The notes under the pieces are model-generated. The model was not told where the DNA came from, did no database searches, and worked only from the letters and a program-made list of their open reading frames with translations. From the NCBI GenBank assembly GCA_029259675.1, contig JAJDES010000197.1:1-6963 (forward strand): a DNA stretch of 6,963 bases, in the 5' to 3' direction. Position numbers and translations under genes: made by a program. The stretch is from Planctomycetota bacterium. GTDB taxonomy: Bacteria > Planctomycetota > UBA1135 > GCA-002686595. This document shows, piece by piece, positions 6,209 through 6,963 of this stretch; positions within the stretch are counted from its first letter, which is position 1, and every line of letters begins with the position of its first letter.

Positions 6209-6670
6209 TCCAGGTGATCTGTTGTCTAGTCAATTAAATTCCACTGGTCTGCATAGCACTCTATGGAAATGTCATCCGGCCTTTGTTGATTGCAACAGAT
6301 TCGCGGATGTCGCCCATGGCTAAATCATGTGAATAAACCGTGCATTTTTCAGTTAATTGAGCAGGTCCTTGTAGCCAACTTGGTGATGGAGAGTCAAGAT
6401 TGATTCAAGACGCGTGCATGCAGCATTCGCGCGCGTCAAGATGCTTGATGCTTCCATGACTGCTGCTTGCCTCATGCGCTCGCTCCGGCAATCACAAGCG
6501 CGGCGCCTCAAGCGCCTAGTGACGCCCGCCCCGCATTCCAAGGCGCAAAGGGCATCGGTTCATTTGAAACCCGCTAGAGGGCCCCGCTGCATGCCATGGC
6601 CCATTCTGAAAGGAATCGGGACCTGGTCGTCGCTGATGGACGTCACATCAAATAGAGGGTCCGCGCAGAC
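6209..6670. other. Gene-poor stretch upstream of the HEPN-like gene
   Basis: No well-supported gene. A possible 40-residue minus-strand peptide (MRQAAVMEASSILTRANAAC..., 6475 to 6353) has GGAG seven bases before its ATG and could be a small protein, but has no family match. A small hairpin, CATAG-AGTG-CTATG on the minus strand at about 6255-6270, and imperfect palindromes near 6500-6530 are present. I see no consensus attC here, and no clear -35/-10 pair for the downstream gene. Promoter elements for the array could still lie here. Confidence 0.45.
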
Positions 6671-6963
6671 TTATTGGTCGACGAGGTAGCCCCAGGCGCG
6701 ACCGTCTCCTTGAACTGTCTCGCCGTTCGGCCGTTTGAGCGCGATCACCTGTCCTGCGGTGGCGCGAAATCCAATAGGCACTGATTTAGCTGTTGCAGAG
6801 TCCCATCCAATTGCCGTGTTGTCTCCATTGTTGCGGTGAAGCGACCGAACCTCCTCTGCGTCATCTAGATCCAGAACGACACCAAGAGACGAATTGTTTT
6901 TTGTTCCTAGTCCAGTGAGCGCAAAAATCCTGCCTTCAGGGGCCGTGTACGGGGCCCCCTCCC
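6671..6963 (-). CDS. C-terminal part of an unidentified protein (N-terminus beyond the right edge)
   Basis: The minus strand is open from the right edge to a TAA at 6673-6671, giving the last 96 residues of a protein whose start is outside the window. The visible part is soluble-looking and rich in Gly, Asn and Asp. It includes RIFALTGLGTKNN, VVLDLDDAEEVRSLHRNNGD, AIGWDSATAKSVPIGFRATA and a final GRAWGYLVDQ. I do not recognise the family and see no catalytic motif. Its orientation matches the cassette genes, but no attC follows its stop, so membership of the array is unproven. Confidence 0.6.
   Translation of the reverse strand, partial: EGAPYTAPEGRIFALTGLGTKNNSSLGVVLDLDDAEEVRSLHRNNGDNTAIGWDSATAKSVPIGFRATAGQVIALKRPNGETVQGDGRAWGYLVDQ

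Noticed and set aside
6215..6300. Possible attC upstream of the HEPN-like gene (AATCAAC ... ATTGACT on the minus strand with a central CATAG/CTATG hairpin)
   Set aside because: The end boxes do not pair well and the second lacks GTTRRRY; too weak to call an attC.
6414..6689. Plus-strand frame of 91 codons
   Set aside because: It runs into the end of the minus-strand partial gene, has no recognisable motif and lacks a convincing ribosome site.

Overview
All recognisable genes in this window lie on the minus strand. The DNA is fairly GC-rich. A lipobox protein, a secreted metalloprotease and integron gene cassettes together indicate a Gram-negative bacterium. I cannot name a genus; a myxobacterium-like or other environmental proteobacterial lineage is a guess only.

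Left part (1-2603): a probable two-gene operon read right to left. The upstream gene (2603 to 1746) encodes an unfamiliar 285-residue lipoprotein. Nine bases after its stop begins a large secreted protein (1736 to beyond the left edge). That protein has the CLCA-type zinc-protease signature HExxHxxxGxxDE, a cysteine-bearing segment, a von Willebrand factor A domain with an intact metal-binding site, and a following beta-rich domain. This is the layout of animal CLCA (calcium-activated chloride channel regulator) proteins, here in a bacterium.

Middle (2604-4040): about 1.4 kb without a convincing gene. It holds a likely -10 promoter element for the lipoprotein operon near its left end, one small hairpin, and short open frames that I do not trust.

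Right part (4041-6208): an array of integron gene cassettes, read right to left and recognised by attC recombination sites. Two attC sites are clear (4041-4107 and 4715-4768) and one is degenerate (5264-5317). In transcription order the genes encode a 311-residue protein with a C-terminal HEPN-like Rx6H motif, a small potassium-channel-like membrane protein with a TTLGYGD selectivity filter, and a zinc-ribbon/membrane/Ltp-repeat protein. Ltp domains are known from phage superinfection-exclusion lipoproteins and HEPN domains are common in RNase effectors, so a phage-defence or stress role is a reasonable inference, though not proven. No integrase gene is visible. From cassette orientation it would lie beyond the right edge, or be absent (an integrase-less attC cluster).

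Far right (6209-6963): a gene-poor stretch of about 460 bases, then the C-terminal 96 residues of an unidentified minus-strand protein that enters from the right edge.
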